64,000 bases of DNA from a bacterium (GTDB lineage: Bacteria > Zhuqueibacterota > Zhuqueibacteria > Oleimicrobiales > Geothermoviventaceae): contig JAPWUV010000005.1 of NCBI GenBank assembly GCA_028275345.1, forward strand, positions 62,001 to 126,000, in the 5' to 3' direction. The position numbers and the translations under genes were made by a program. Position 1 is the first letter of the stretch. Every line of letters begins with the position of its first letter. Below the pieces are notes generated by a model. That model worked only from the letters and a program-made list of their open reading frames with translations. It was not told the origin of the DNA and ran no database searches. This document shows positions 35,780 to 44,660 of the stretch, one piece after another.

Positions 35780-37698
35780 GGCAGCGCCGGAAACTCCAGG
35801 ATGAACTCCGCTCCCCGCTCACGTCCGCCCACGCAGCGGATCTCTCCTCCATGCTCCCGGACGATCTGCCGAGCGATGGACAATCCCAAACCCGTCCCGA
35901 AATCCTTGGTCGTGTGGAAGGGGTCGAAGATCCGTTCCCTCTCGCTTTCTGGCACTCCGGGACCCGTGTCTCGAACGGAGACAAGCACCTTTCCATTCTG
36001 GCTCCAGGCACGGAGGCGGATGATTCCGCCCTCCGGCATGGCATCCATCGCGTTTCGAAAGAGATTCAGGAATACACGCCGGAGCTGAGCCTCGTCGAAG
36101 CGTACCGGGGGCAGCCTTTCAGGCACCTCGTACTGGACCTGAACTCCGCGCTGACGCAGCTCCGTCCCCGTAAACTGCACCAGATCCTCGAGAAGGAGCG
36201 CCAAATCCCCCGGCTCCAGCTTGGAAGGGGGAAGCCGGGAGAAGTGCAAGTACTCTTCCGTGAGGTAGGTCAGTCGATCCACTTCCGCGGTGATGGCGCG
36301 GAGAAGGTTGCGTGCCTCTTCGGACACGTCTCCGCCGAGGGCCTCGATCTCATCGCCCAGAAGCTCCACGTTCAGACTGAGGGAAGAGAGGGGATTCCGG
36401 ATCTCATGGGCAACGCGGGCTGCCAGACGACCCACTGCCGCCAGGCGTTCGGCCTGGATCATCTGTTGTTCCATCAGCTTTCGCTCCGTCACGTCCCGCG
36501 CGATGAGGGAGCTCCCGATCACCCGGCCGCGACGGTCACGCAACCGGGTCCAGGTGAGCTCCAAGTGGACGGTTCGCCCCTCCTTGGTGAGCCGGGTGAG
36601 TTCCACATTTCGAACAAAACCCTTCTTTCGCACCTCGTCGCGGATGCGTAGGAATTGCTCTTCGCTGGATGGACACGCCGGCCCGAGCACGGACAATGGC
36701 TTTCCGATCACCTCGCTCGGCTCGTAGCCGAAGATCCTCTCCGCCCCCTTATTCCACGAGACGATGCGATCCTCGGTGTCCAGGCCAATGATGGCATCGG
36801 CCGACTCGTTGGTGATCGCAGCGAGGAACTCCCGTTTCTCGTCCAGCTGCGCCTCCAGTTGGCGCAGATCCGTGATGTCCTGGACAAGCTCCAGCACCTG
36901 GTGGACCTTCCCCGTCTCGTCTGTGATCGGGGTACAGGTGATCTGGAAGATCCTCGTGCTCCCGTCCGGCATCGTGGTTTCCCGGAGCGAGCGCTCCACG
37001 CGGCCCGTCTCGAAACAGCGCCGCGTCGGGCAGGTGGGACAGTCAAGGCCCTGATGCCAGTACAGGTCGGAGCAACTGAGCTCTTCTCCGTCCGCAAGCT
37101 CCTGATCGATGGCTTGAGCAATGGCCCGGTTCGACCACACCACCTTCATGCGCCGGTCGAACAGGGCAATTCCCGCCCCGATGGCGCTCACGATCCCGTC
37201 CAGCTTTTCCTTCTCGGCGCGAAGCCGGGCCAGGAAACGCCGCTCCTCTTCCATGCGCGCCAGCTCGCGGCTCCGGCGCTCCGCCTCCCGGATCTGCATC
37301 TCCTGGTAGATGTCGGAATACTGGTAGATCGTGCGCTGGAAGGGCTCTTCCAGCTCTCGCAGGGCCTTGAGCATGCGGGGAGGATTACCCGCGAACTCCC
37401 GTTCGATCACCTCGACCAGTACTTGCTTGCCGAGCATGAACGCGCGCTGCGTGTTCGAAAGGCTGAAGCCAAGGCGGATGCGCAACGGAGCGATCTCGCG
37501 CATGAAGGCTTCGAGGGCCGAATACGTGCCCTTGCGGAGCACCTCGATGACCCCCCTCAGGTGTAGGCCCGTCGTCCTCTCCAGCTCCTCCCGGGGCCGG
37601 CTCTGGTATTCCGGAATCTTGGCTTGCAGACGCGTGACCCAGGTATCGATGATCTCGCGACTGCGTTCTTCCAGTACCCGAGCCAATTGGAGGTCCAT
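35776..37698 (-). CDS. Cytoplasmic sensor histidine kinase with RsbRD-like N-terminus and two PAS domains
   Basis: 640 residues from the ATG at 37698, with AGGAG upstream. A helical N-terminal domain (LEERSREIIDTWVTRLQAKIPEY...) resembles the RsbRD_N sensor fold and is followed by a coiled coil. The first PAS contains a cysteine cluster (SCSDLYWHQGLDCPTCPTRRC) and the second is ordinary (ESADAIIGLDTEDRIVSWNKGAERIFGYEPSEVIG). HisKA has VAHEIRNPLSSLSLNVEL, and the ATPase has NLFRNAMDAMPEGG, DTGPGVP and GTGLGLSIARQIV. No membrane helix is seen. The cysteines suggest a redox, metal or haem signal, but this is not shown. It is coupled to the NtrC-type gene. Confidence 0.93.
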   Translation of the reverse strand: MDLQLARVLEERSREIIDTWVTRLQAKIPEYQSRPREELERTTGLHLRGVIEVLRKGTYSALEAFMREIAPLRIRLGFSLSNTQRAFMLGKQVLVEVIEREFAGNPPRMLKALRELEEPFQRTIYQYSDIYQEMQIREAERRSRELARMEEERRFLARLRAEKEKLDGIVSAIGAGIALFDRRMKVVWSNRAIAQAIDQELADGEELSCSDLYWHQGLDCPTCPTRRCFETGRVERSLRETTMPDGSTRIFQITCTPITDETGKVHQVLELVQDITDLRQLEAQLDEKREFLAAITNESADAIIGLDTEDRIVSWNKGAERIFGYEPSEVIGKPLSVLGPACPSSEEQFLRIRDEVRKKGFVRNVELTRLTKEGRTVHLELTWTRLRDRRGRVIGSSLIARDVTERKLMEQQMIQAERLAAVGRLAARVAHEIRNPLSSLSLNVELLGDEIEALGGDVSEEARNLLRAITAEVDRLTYLTEEYLHFSRLPPSKLEPGDLALLLEDLVQFTGTELRQRGVQVQYEVPERLPPVRFDEAQLRRVFLNLFRNAMDAMPEGGIIRLRAWSQNGKVLVSVRDTGPGVPESERERIFDPFHTTKDFGTGLGLSIARQIVREHGGEIRCVGGRERGAEFILEFPALP

Positions 37699-37729
37699 CA
37701 CCACCGGCTCCTGCGATTCCCACCGTGCC

Positions 37730-37758
37730 AAAATAGCCGGCCAGGGGGTCAAAAGCAA
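37730..37758 (-). promoter_or_regulatory. Putative promoter of the sensor kinase-NtrC operon
   Basis: TTGCTT at 37758-37753, a 17-bp spacer, TATTTT at 37735-37730. The predicted transcript begins about 25 bases before the kinase ATG. Confidence 0.5.
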
Positions 37759-37915
37759 GGTCAATTTCCCGGACCACGACCTCCTGAGACGGTGGCATAG
37801 CCAGGGGGATGCCCGCGAACTTCGCCGGATCCCCGACGGTTGGCGGCCGGTCCCAATCCTCGAACCGAAAGGACCTCCTCGGTACCGGCGCACATGCCCA
37901 GCACCAGACCGGGGG

Positions 37916-37944
37916 TTGCGGGGACGGCGGAGATTTCGTATTGT
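37916..37944 (+). promoter_or_regulatory. Putative promoter of the NRAMP-like gene
   Basis: TTGCGG at 37916-37921, a 17-bp spacer, TATTGT at 37939-37944. It is divergent from the kinase promoter, about 160 bp away, and 40 bp before the GTG start at 37984. Confidence 0.45.
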
Positions 37945-37983
37945 TGCGCACAAGTGTCGACCCAAACGCCTTCGGAGGGGACC

Positions 37984-39387
37984 GTGCGCGATCGGATACC
38001 GGCAGCGCCGAAAGGCCTGGCGATGCTCCTGGCCGTGGGGCCTTCGCTCGTTTGGTGCGCGGAGTACATCGGATCCGGAGAGGTGATCCTGGCCACCCGG
38101 ACCGGGGCCATCTTCGGGACGGCAGTGCTCTGGGCGATCGTCTTAGCGATCGTGCTGAAATACCTCATCGGGCTCGCCGGCGCCCATTGGACAGTCGTCA
38201 CCGGGGAAGGGATGATCGATCTATTCGCGCGCATCCCCGGGCCTAGGAAATGGCTCGTGTGGGTTGTGTTCCTGTGCCAGCTTCCAGCCGCCGTGGTGTC
38301 CATCGGAGCCCTGGCTAATGCCTCGACGACCTTCCTCAACACGCTCCTGCCCCTCCCGCACGGACGGCTTTTGTGGGGCACGTTCGTCATCGTCTTTGCC
38401 GTCTCGGTGGCGTGGAGCGGGCGCTTCGATCTGCTCAAAGCAGTCATGAGCTTCCTGGTGCTGCTGATCATTCTCGGGGTCTTTTACGTAGCGGCAGCGA
38501 CTTTCCCGCCGGTTTCGGAATTGGTCGCGGGTCTCTTCGGCCTTCTCCCCTTGGAGGTGCCGGAGTGGGCTATCCCCGGCAGACCCAGTCCCTGGCGGGA
38601 GATCCTGCCATTGGCAGGGTGGAGCGCCGGCGGATTTGCGAGCCAGGTCTGGTACACCTACTGGGTGCTGGGGGCTGGCTTCGGAATGGCGGCATGCGGC
38701 GGCTTCGGCAAACCCGCCGATCTCTCGCAGCTCGCCAAACTGGACGAAGAGCGGGCGCGCAAACTGCGTGAATGGACCCGGATGGTGACCGTTGATGCCA
38801 CGGCGGCCGTGGTCGTCGGAACGTTCGTGACTTGCGCCTTCGCCCTCGCCGGAGCGGGCGTACTCCGGGCGAGCCATCTCGTGCCCCAAGGACAGGAGGT
38901 GGCCTTCACCCTGTCTCGCATCTTCTCGTCCCGGTGGGGGGAACTCGGGGGCAAGCTCTTCCTCGTTTCGGGTTGCGCGGCTTTGCTGAGCACGAACGTG
39001 GGTCAGCTCTCCGGCTGGCCGCGCCTCCTCGCCGATTGCCTCCGGATCCTCTTCCCTCGCGTGGGTGAGCGCGTACCCTGGCGATCCCAATTCCGGGCTC
39101 TATTGCTCCTCTTCGTGGCGACCAACCTCATCGCCACCGTGTTCTTCGACCCCGTGAAGCTCGTCCAGCTCGGAAGCCAACTGGATGGCATCCTCCTGAC
39201 CCCGATCCAAGCGCTCGCCATCCTCGCAGCCTTCCTGTTCATCCTGCCGAAGCTGGTTCCGAAAGATGTCCACCGGCTGGTTCGACCTTCCCCCCTGCTC
39301 CTGGCCGGACTGGCGCTTTCGGCGATCGTGTTCGGCATCCCCTGCGTCCTTTACTTGCCCGGAAGCTTGATGGCCCTCTTCCGGTAG
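37984..39387 (+). CDS. NRAMP-like divalent metal/solute transporter
   Basis: 467 residues from a GTG at 37984 with GGAGGGG upstream. About eleven hydrophobic segments are present. The N-terminal block GPSLVWCAEYIGSGEVILATRTG matches a bacterial NRAMP-superfamily branch in which IGSGE replaces the DPGN metal motif of classic MntH, so the usual Mn/Fe specificity may not hold. The internal helix 6 region (WSAGGFASQVWYTYWVLGAG) also lacks the MPH motif. It is transcribed away from the sensor kinase-NtrC pair and could be a target of it. Confidence 0.8.
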   Translation: MRDRIPAAPKGLAMLLAVGPSLVWCAEYIGSGEVILATRTGAIFGTAVLWAIVLAIVLKYLIGLAGAHWTVVTGEGMIDLFARIPGPRKWLVWVVFLCQLPAAVVSIGALANASTTFLNTLLPLPHGRLLWGTFVIVFAVSVAWSGRFDLLKAVMSFLVLLIILGVFYVAAATFPPVSELVAGLFGLLPLEVPEWAIPGRPSPWREILPLAGWSAGGFASQVWYTYWVLGAGFGMAACGGFGKPADLSQLAKLDEERARKLREWTRMVTVDATAAVVVGTFVTCAFALAGAGVLRASHLVPQGQEVAFTLSRIFSSRWGELGGKLFLVSGCAALLSTNVGQLSGWPRLLADCLRILFPRVGERVPWRSQFRALLLLFVATNLIATVFFDPVKLVQLGSQLDGILLTPIQALAILAAFLFILPKLVPKDVHRLVRPSPLLLAGLALSAIVFGIPCVLYLPGSLMALFR

Positions 39388-39759
39388 TCCCGAACTCGAC
39401 TGAACGCGGAGTCGAAGGGCGTCTTACCTCCCCTGGCGCGCCAGGCGTGGGAAAGGCGCACAGCTTTCCTACCGTCGGCAAGGGATGTTCGAGCGAGTCC
39501 GCAATGTTAAGCCGGGGGTAGGCAGGAACGGGCTAAGCCAGGGCAATGGGGCCCAATTCCGGCGTCGCAACTCCGCCGTCCACGCCTGGAAGGCGCCAGC
39601 TTCGCAATGGCACCGCCGGCGGCAAGCCAACGACGAAGCGCAGGATGCCCCGACGGCTGGATCTCCGCGCTTGCCATCAGAAACCCTTGGCCGAACGCCG
39701 GGAAGGGAATACATTTGATTTCGGACGACGAACGATCGGTTGACGGAGGTGGGCCACCG
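39388..39759. other. Intergenic region between transporter and lhr
   Basis: About 370 bp without a credible gene. It holds a perfect 14-bp palindrome, CCTGGCGCGCCAGG, at 39432-39445, 45 bp after the transporter stop. It is too symmetric, with no loop or T-run, for a normal terminator, and could be a protein site or chance. Confidence 0.4.
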
Positions 39760-42700
39760 GTGAGGGAGCGGCAGTCGGAGGCGCTCGGAGCCTTCTCCGA
39801 GCCCGTGCGCAGGTGGTTCTTGGAGCGGTTCGGCCGACCTACGCCACCTCAAGAGAAGGGTTGGCCGCCCATTCAACGGGGGGAGAACACGTTGATCCTC
39901 TCGCCCACCGGCTCGGGGAAGACCTTGGCCGCCTTCCTCTGGGAAATCGATCGCCTCATCACGGAGCTTTCCGGAGGATGGTTCGACGAGCTGCGGCTCG
40001 TGTACGTGTCCCCTCTCAAAGCCTTGAACAACGACATCGAGCGGAACCTCCGAGAGCCCCTGCGCGGCATCCAGTTGACGGCGTTGCGGCTTGGACTTGC
40101 GGTACCCAAGCCCCGGGTGGCGATCCGTTCCGGCGATACCCCTGCCCGCGAGCGGAAAGCGATCTTCGCCAAGCCTCCGCATGTCCTCATTACGACCCCA
40201 GAGTCCCTCTACCTGATGCTCACCCACCCCAAGGCGCCGCTCCTGTTCCGCACGGTTCGGACCGTCATCGTCGACGAAATCCACGCACTGGCGGGGAACA
40301 AACGCGGAGCCCACCTTGCTTTGAGCCTCGAGCGCCTGGAAAGGCTGAGCGAAAAGGGCGTGCAACGGATTGGCCTTTCCGCCACGATCCGCCCGTTGCA
40401 AGAGGTGGCGCACTTCCTGGGCGGGAATGAGTGGCGGGATGGAACCGAGGGACCGGAGCTTATCCCCAGGCCCGTAACCGTGGTCGATGCCGGCTGCGCG
40501 AAGCAACTCGATCTTCTTGTGGAAAGTCCCGCCGGCGACCCATCCGTCGGTCCCGGAAGCGTCTGGCTGCCCATCCTCGAGCGACTTGCCCAGCTGATCC
40601 GGTCGCATCGGACTACGCTCATCTTCGTCAACAACCGCCGGACGGCCGAACGCGTCGCCGAGAAGCTGAACGAGATCCTGTCCAGTCCCGAAGGGGACGT
40701 GCGGGCCATCCTGGCCGATGGGGTGCCGAAGGGATTGGGCTATTTTGCGGCGGGCGGAGGGGAGGCCCCCCGCCTGGTGGGCGTGCATCACGGAAGCCTC
40801 TCCCGCGATGAGCGCCTCCGGGTCGAAGAGGATCTGAAAAGCGGCAGGCTCCGAGCCATCGTCGGAACCTCCTCCCTCGAGCTCGGGATCGACATCGGGA
40901 CCATCGATCTTGTGGTGCAGGTTGAGTCGCCCAAATCCGTGGCGCAGGGACTTCAGCGGGTTGGACGCTCCGGCCATTTGGTGGGGATGACCAGCCGCGG
41001 TCGGATCTTCCCCATGCATCCCGAGGATGCGCTGGAAGCAGCGGTCGTGGCCTCGGGCATGCTCAAGAACGAGGTCGAACCCACCCACATCCTCAGGAAT
41101 CCCCTGGACGTCCTCGCACAGCAGATCGTGTCCATGGTTTCCGTCGAGGATTGGGACGCCGAGGAGCTATTCCGGCTCGTCCGCCAATCCGCTCCGTACG
41201 AAAGCCTCTCCCACTACACCTTCGAGACCGTCCTGGCCATGTTGGCCGGGCGGTACCGAAGCGCCCTCTACAGAGAGCTTCGGCCCCGCATATTGTGGGA
41301 CCGCCAGACCCAGCGGCTTACGGCCTTGCCGGGCGCACGGACCCAGGCCCTGATCAACGGCGGGACAATCCCGGACCAGGGGACCTACGGGGTCTACCTC
41401 GCCGACGGCAAGACCAAACTGGGCGAACTCGATGAGGAGTTCGTGTTCGAAACGCGCGTGGGGGACACGTTCCTCCTGGGAAGCCAGGTCTGGAGGGTCA
41501 CCGAAATCGCGGATGACCGCCTGCTCGTGACGGAGGCCCCAGGCTCCATGGCTCGGATGCCGTTCTGGCGAGGCGACTACCCCTGGCGTCCTCTTGCGAC
41601 GGGCAAGAAGGTGGGGGAGCTGCGGCGCAAACTCGGGGAAGCGCTAACTGAGCTGCGCCGCGAACTCCGCTGTTCCACGAACGAGGAAGTCCTCGACCAT
41701 GCCGAGCATCCGCGCCTGCGGAAGCTTGTAGCGGAGATGCAAACCCTGTACGCCCTGGACGAAGTGACGGTTCGCAGGATCCTGACCCATCTCGCCAAGC
41801 AGCTGGACTCCTGCGGCCGGGTGACGTCGGATCGCAGCGTGCTGATCGAGAGCTTCGAAGATGCGCTCGGCGATCTCCACGTCGTGATCCATTCTTGCTT
41901 CGGTGGCCGGGTGAATGGGGCCTGGGCCCTCTCCCTGCGGAGCCGGCTGCGCGACTTGCTGGGAGTGGAGCCGGAGATCATTTGGAACGATGACGCCATT
42001 CTGCTCCGGCTGCCCCCAATGGAATCGGCCGTGCCCTTCGGATTTGTGGCATCCTTGCGAGCGGAAGAAGCCCGCGAGCGGATCCTGCGCGAGCTTCCCC
42101 ATTCGGCCGCCTTCGGCGCGCGCTTCCGGCAGAACGCAGCCCGAGCTTTGCTCCTCCCCGGAATGCCGAGGCGCCGCCGGACCCCCTTCTGGCTGCAGCG
42201 GCTTCGTGCCAAGGACCTGCTGGAGGCAGTGCGCGGGCAGCCGGATTTCCCCATCTTCGCCGAAACCCTCCGTGACTGCCTGGAAGAGGTATTGGACCTG
42301 CGCGGCCTGGAGACGGTGCTGGAAGGCATCCAGCGCGGCGAAATCGAGCTTGCGAGCCTGGAATCGAAAACCCCCTCTCCCCTAGCGCGCCGCCTTCTGT
42401 GGACCTTCACGAGCGTCTACCTGTACGAGTGGGATGAACCCAAAGGGGATCGGGCTCTGCCACCGACTCCGGTGAGCAAAGAGCTTCTCTCCGATCTCCT
42501 CTCCACGGATGAGCTGCTCCGCTCGCTTCATCCTCAGGCTGTGGAGCGAGTGCGTCAGCGAGCGCGGGGCCTGGATCCTGCGGGTGGACCCCGCAGCCCG
42601 GAGGAGATGGCTCTCTTGTTCCAACGTCTTGGCGATCTCACGGAACAGGAAGCCCTTGCATGCTCCCCGGAGCACGGGCGGGCTTGGCTGCAAAGCCTCC

Positions 42701-44382
42701 TCGAAGGGGGTCAGATTGTCCGGACGCGGATCCCCACCGCACGCGGCAGCGAAGAACGCTACGTCTGCGCCGAGTACCTCGACGACTACCGGGCAGCTTT
42801 TCAGCCAGGTGGCGAGGAAAGCCGAAAGAGGATCCTCGCGCGTTTCCTCGAGACTTCCGGCCCGGTTTCGGAGGACGAGATCCGCGAGCGCTACGACTTC
42901 CCGGCGCCTTGGCTTGCTGAGTACCTTCGTACTTGCACCGAACAGGGCAAACTCATCCGGGGCCGGTTCGAACATTCCGGCGACCGCTACTGCGACCGGG
43001 ATCTGCTTCGGGCCATGCATCGCATCTCCCTCTCCATCCGCCGGGGGGAGATCGAGCCAGTCCCGCTCCATTGTTACCTGCAGTTCCTTACGGAATGGCA
43101 CCATTTCCGGCAGGGACCGCAGCGAATCGGGAGGCAGGGGCTCATTGAGGCCCTTCGGCAGCTCGAGGGCTACCTTGCGCCCTTCCCACTGTGGGAGGGC
43201 AGTTTTTGCCCGCTGCGGGTCGCCGGCTTCGATGCCAATCTCCTGGATGAACTCGTCCAGTCCGGGGAGTTCCTCTGGCTGGCCCTCGCCGAGCCAGGGA
43301 CGCGAACCCCCTCCGTGAGCTTTCTCGAGCGCGGACACATCCTCCCCTTGGGCAGTCCGGAAGCGGAAGCGAATCTGTCCCCTGCGGAAAGCGAGATCCT
43401 CATTATTCTCCGTAGCCACGGGGCCTCCTTCGCTTCCGAGATCGTCCGACTTGCTGCCCTCCCAGAAACGGAGGTGAATGAGGCACTGGGGAACCTTGTC
43501 CTGCGAGGACTCGTGACGAACGATTCCCTTTTCGCATTGCGCCAGCTTCTCGGACGATGGCAAAGGCAGGGTGCAGAAGCTCAGACAGCTCCTGACTCAA
43601 GCTACGGCAGGCTTCCCGCAGGTATGCTTTCCCGAGCAGGCTATCGCGAGGCGAAGCGGAGGGCTCGGCAACGGGTAGCGCATTTGTTGCGGCAACGCGC
43701 CACGGTGGGTCGTTGGAGCGCCGTGTGCCGCGCTTCCGAGCGAAGCGCGCCAGGGGATCCGGGCGAGATTTGGGCCAGGGTCCTGCTGCGTCGCTACGGG
43801 GTTGTGACGCGCGAATGGTTGCCCTTCGAACCTCTTGTCCCCGATGCCACGGCTGTTTGGAATGCCCTCCGCAAGCTGGAATTACGCGGGGAAGTGCGGG
43901 GTGGGTATTTCATCCAGGGATTGCGCGGAGGCCAATTCGCCCTTCCCGAGGCCGCAGAGACCCTCCAGCGCTTGCGCCTCCAATCCGCTTCCCCCTACGA
44001 AGAGGAACCGACGGTGATGAATGCGCTCGATCCCGCCTGCGTCCCCCTGCATGCCGCTCCCGCCTCGCTCCAGATACTTGAGCAGAGGCCGCTACCCATT
44101 GCCCGACGGGAAAGCACGTGGGTGGTGCTGCACAGGGGGATCCCGACGCTCGCGGCTCAGGACAACGGCAGACGAATGGCCACGACGCTACCCGTGGACA
44201 GCCCATTGCTCCCGCGAAGCCTTCGGGCCCTGCTACGCCACCTGGCTCGGACTCAGCGAAGGATCACCGTGGAGCAGTGGAATGGACGATTGGCCGTGGG
44301 GGGTGAAGTCGAGGAGGTACTCCGATCTCTCGGCTTCTTCCGCGAGCCCCGTCGCCTGACTTGGGAAAGAGAACCCAGCTGA
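39760..44382 (+). CDS. lhr: Full-length Lhr-type DEAD/DEAH helicase
   Basis: 1540 residues from a GTG at 39760 (GGAGGTGG seven bases upstream; in-frame codons before it lack a good ribosome site). Helicase motifs: SPTGSGKTLAAFLWEID, VDEIHALAGNKRGAHLALSLERL (DEIH), SATIRP, FVNNRRTAERVAEKLNE, VGTSSLELGIDIG and QRVGRSGH. The Lhr-specific winged-helix and beta-barrel domains follow, and then about 650 C-terminal residues of winged-helix type. The size is close to E. coli Lhr (about 1538 residues), whose C-terminal half has been linked to uracil-DNA glycosylase activity; many bacteria have only the core. It is a 3'-5' DNA-translocating repair helicase. No repair partner is adjacent. Confidence 0.93.
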   Translation: MRERQSEALGAFSEPVRRWFLERFGRPTPPQEKGWPPIQRGENTLILSPTGSGKTLAAFLWEIDRLITELSGGWFDELRLVYVSPLKALNNDIERNLREPLRGIQLTALRLGLAVPKPRVAIRSGDTPARERKAIFAKPPHVLITTPESLYLMLTHPKAPLLFRTVRTVIVDEIHALAGNKRGAHLALSLERLERLSEKGVQRIGLSATIRPLQEVAHFLGGNEWRDGTEGPELIPRPVTVVDAGCAKQLDLLVESPAGDPSVGPGSVWLPILERLAQLIRSHRTTLIFVNNRRTAERVAEKLNEILSSPEGDVRAILADGVPKGLGYFAAGGGEAPRLVGVHHGSLSRDERLRVEEDLKSGRLRAIVGTSSLELGIDIGTIDLVVQVESPKSVAQGLQRVGRSGHLVGMTSRGRIFPMHPEDALEAAVVASGMLKNEVEPTHILRNPLDVLAQQIVSMVSVEDWDAEELFRLVRQSAPYESLSHYTFETVLAMLAGRYRSALYRELRPRILWDRQTQRLTALPGARTQALINGGTIPDQGTYGVYLADGKTKLGELDEEFVFETRVGDTFLLGSQVWRVTEIADDRLLVTEAPGSMARMPFWRGDYPWRPLATGKKVGELRRKLGEALTELRRELRCSTNEEVLDHAEHPRLRKLVAEMQTLYALDEVTVRRILTHLAKQLDSCGRVTSDRSVLIESFEDALGDLHVVIHSCFGGRVNGAWALSLRSRLRDLLGVEPEIIWNDDAILLRLPPMESAVPFGFVASLRAEEARERILRELPHSAAFGARFRQNAARALLLPGMPRRRRTPFWLQRLRAKDLLEAVRGQPDFPIFAETLRDCLEEVLDLRGLETVLEGIQRGEIELASLESKTPSPLARRLLWTFTSVYLYEWDEPKGDRALPPTPVSKELLSDLLSTDELLRSLHPQAVERVRQRARGLDPAGGPRSPEEMALLFQRLGDLTEQEALACSPEHGRAWLQSLLEGGQIVRTRIPTARGSEERYVCAEYLDDYRAAFQPGGEESRKRILARFLETSGPVSEDEIRERYDFPAPWLAEYLRTCTEQGKLIRGRFEHSGDRYCDRDLLRAMHRISLSIRRGEIEPVPLHCYLQFLTEWHHFRQGPQRIGRQGLIEALRQLEGYLAPFPLWEGSFCPLRVAGFDANLLDELVQSGEFLWLALAEPGTRTPSVSFLERGHILPLGSPEAEANLSPAESEILIILRSHGASFASEIVRLAALPETEVNEALGNLVLRGLVTNDSLFALRQLLGRWQRQGAEAQTAPDSSYGRLPAGMLSRAGYREAKRRARQRVAHLLRQRATVGRWSAVCRASERSAPGDPGEIWARVLLRRYGVVTREWLPFEPLVPDATAVWNALRKLELRGEVRGGYFIQGLRGGQFALPEAAETLQRLRLQSASPYEEEPTVMNALDPACVPLHAAPASLQILEQRPLPIARRESTWVVLHRGIPTLAAQDNGRRMATTLPVDSPLLPRSLRALLRHLARTQRRITVEQWNGRLAVGGEVEEVLRSLGFFREPRRLTWEREPS

Positions 44383-44660
44383 TGCTCGAGTCGGAAAAAG
44401 CTCGAGGGGCCTCTCTATTGGGGAACCCTCGCCAGCGTCGGCTCCGGCGCAAGCTCTTTCGCTGGCCGCTCCCTTCGGCTAGCCCACCATGCCTCCAGAC
44501 CCCGCGGCCTGACCGATGCGTGAGGCTCCTCGCCCGCCACTCAACCGCAAGCTCCGAGAGAATCCGCCGCCAAGACCCGGGGCTCAAGCGACCCTGCGGG
44601 TACGGAAAGACGCCACCGGTCGGTGGCGGTACAGCTGCGGTCTGCCGTCAGCGGAAAAGG
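44383..44660. other. Convergent intergenic region with terminator-like hairpin
   Basis: Lies between the ends of lhr (plus) and ptb (minus). It contains the inverted repeat at 44611-44628 and no credible gene. Confidence 0.5.
44611..44628 (-). terminator. Probable terminator of buk-ptb
   Basis: CGCCACCG/CGGTGGCG inverted repeat, followed on the minus strand by a short T-rich run (TCTTTCC). It is 33 bp beyond the ptb stop codon. Confidence 0.5.

Noticed and set aside
39432-39445. 14-bp perfect palindrome CCTGGCGCGCCAGG
   Set aside because: No loop or T-run for a terminator and no promoter beside it; in GC-rich DNA one such palindrome can occur by chance.
39469-41088. 539-codon frame on the minus strand
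   Set aside because: Antisense to the Lhr helicase core, whose motifs lie on the plus strand.
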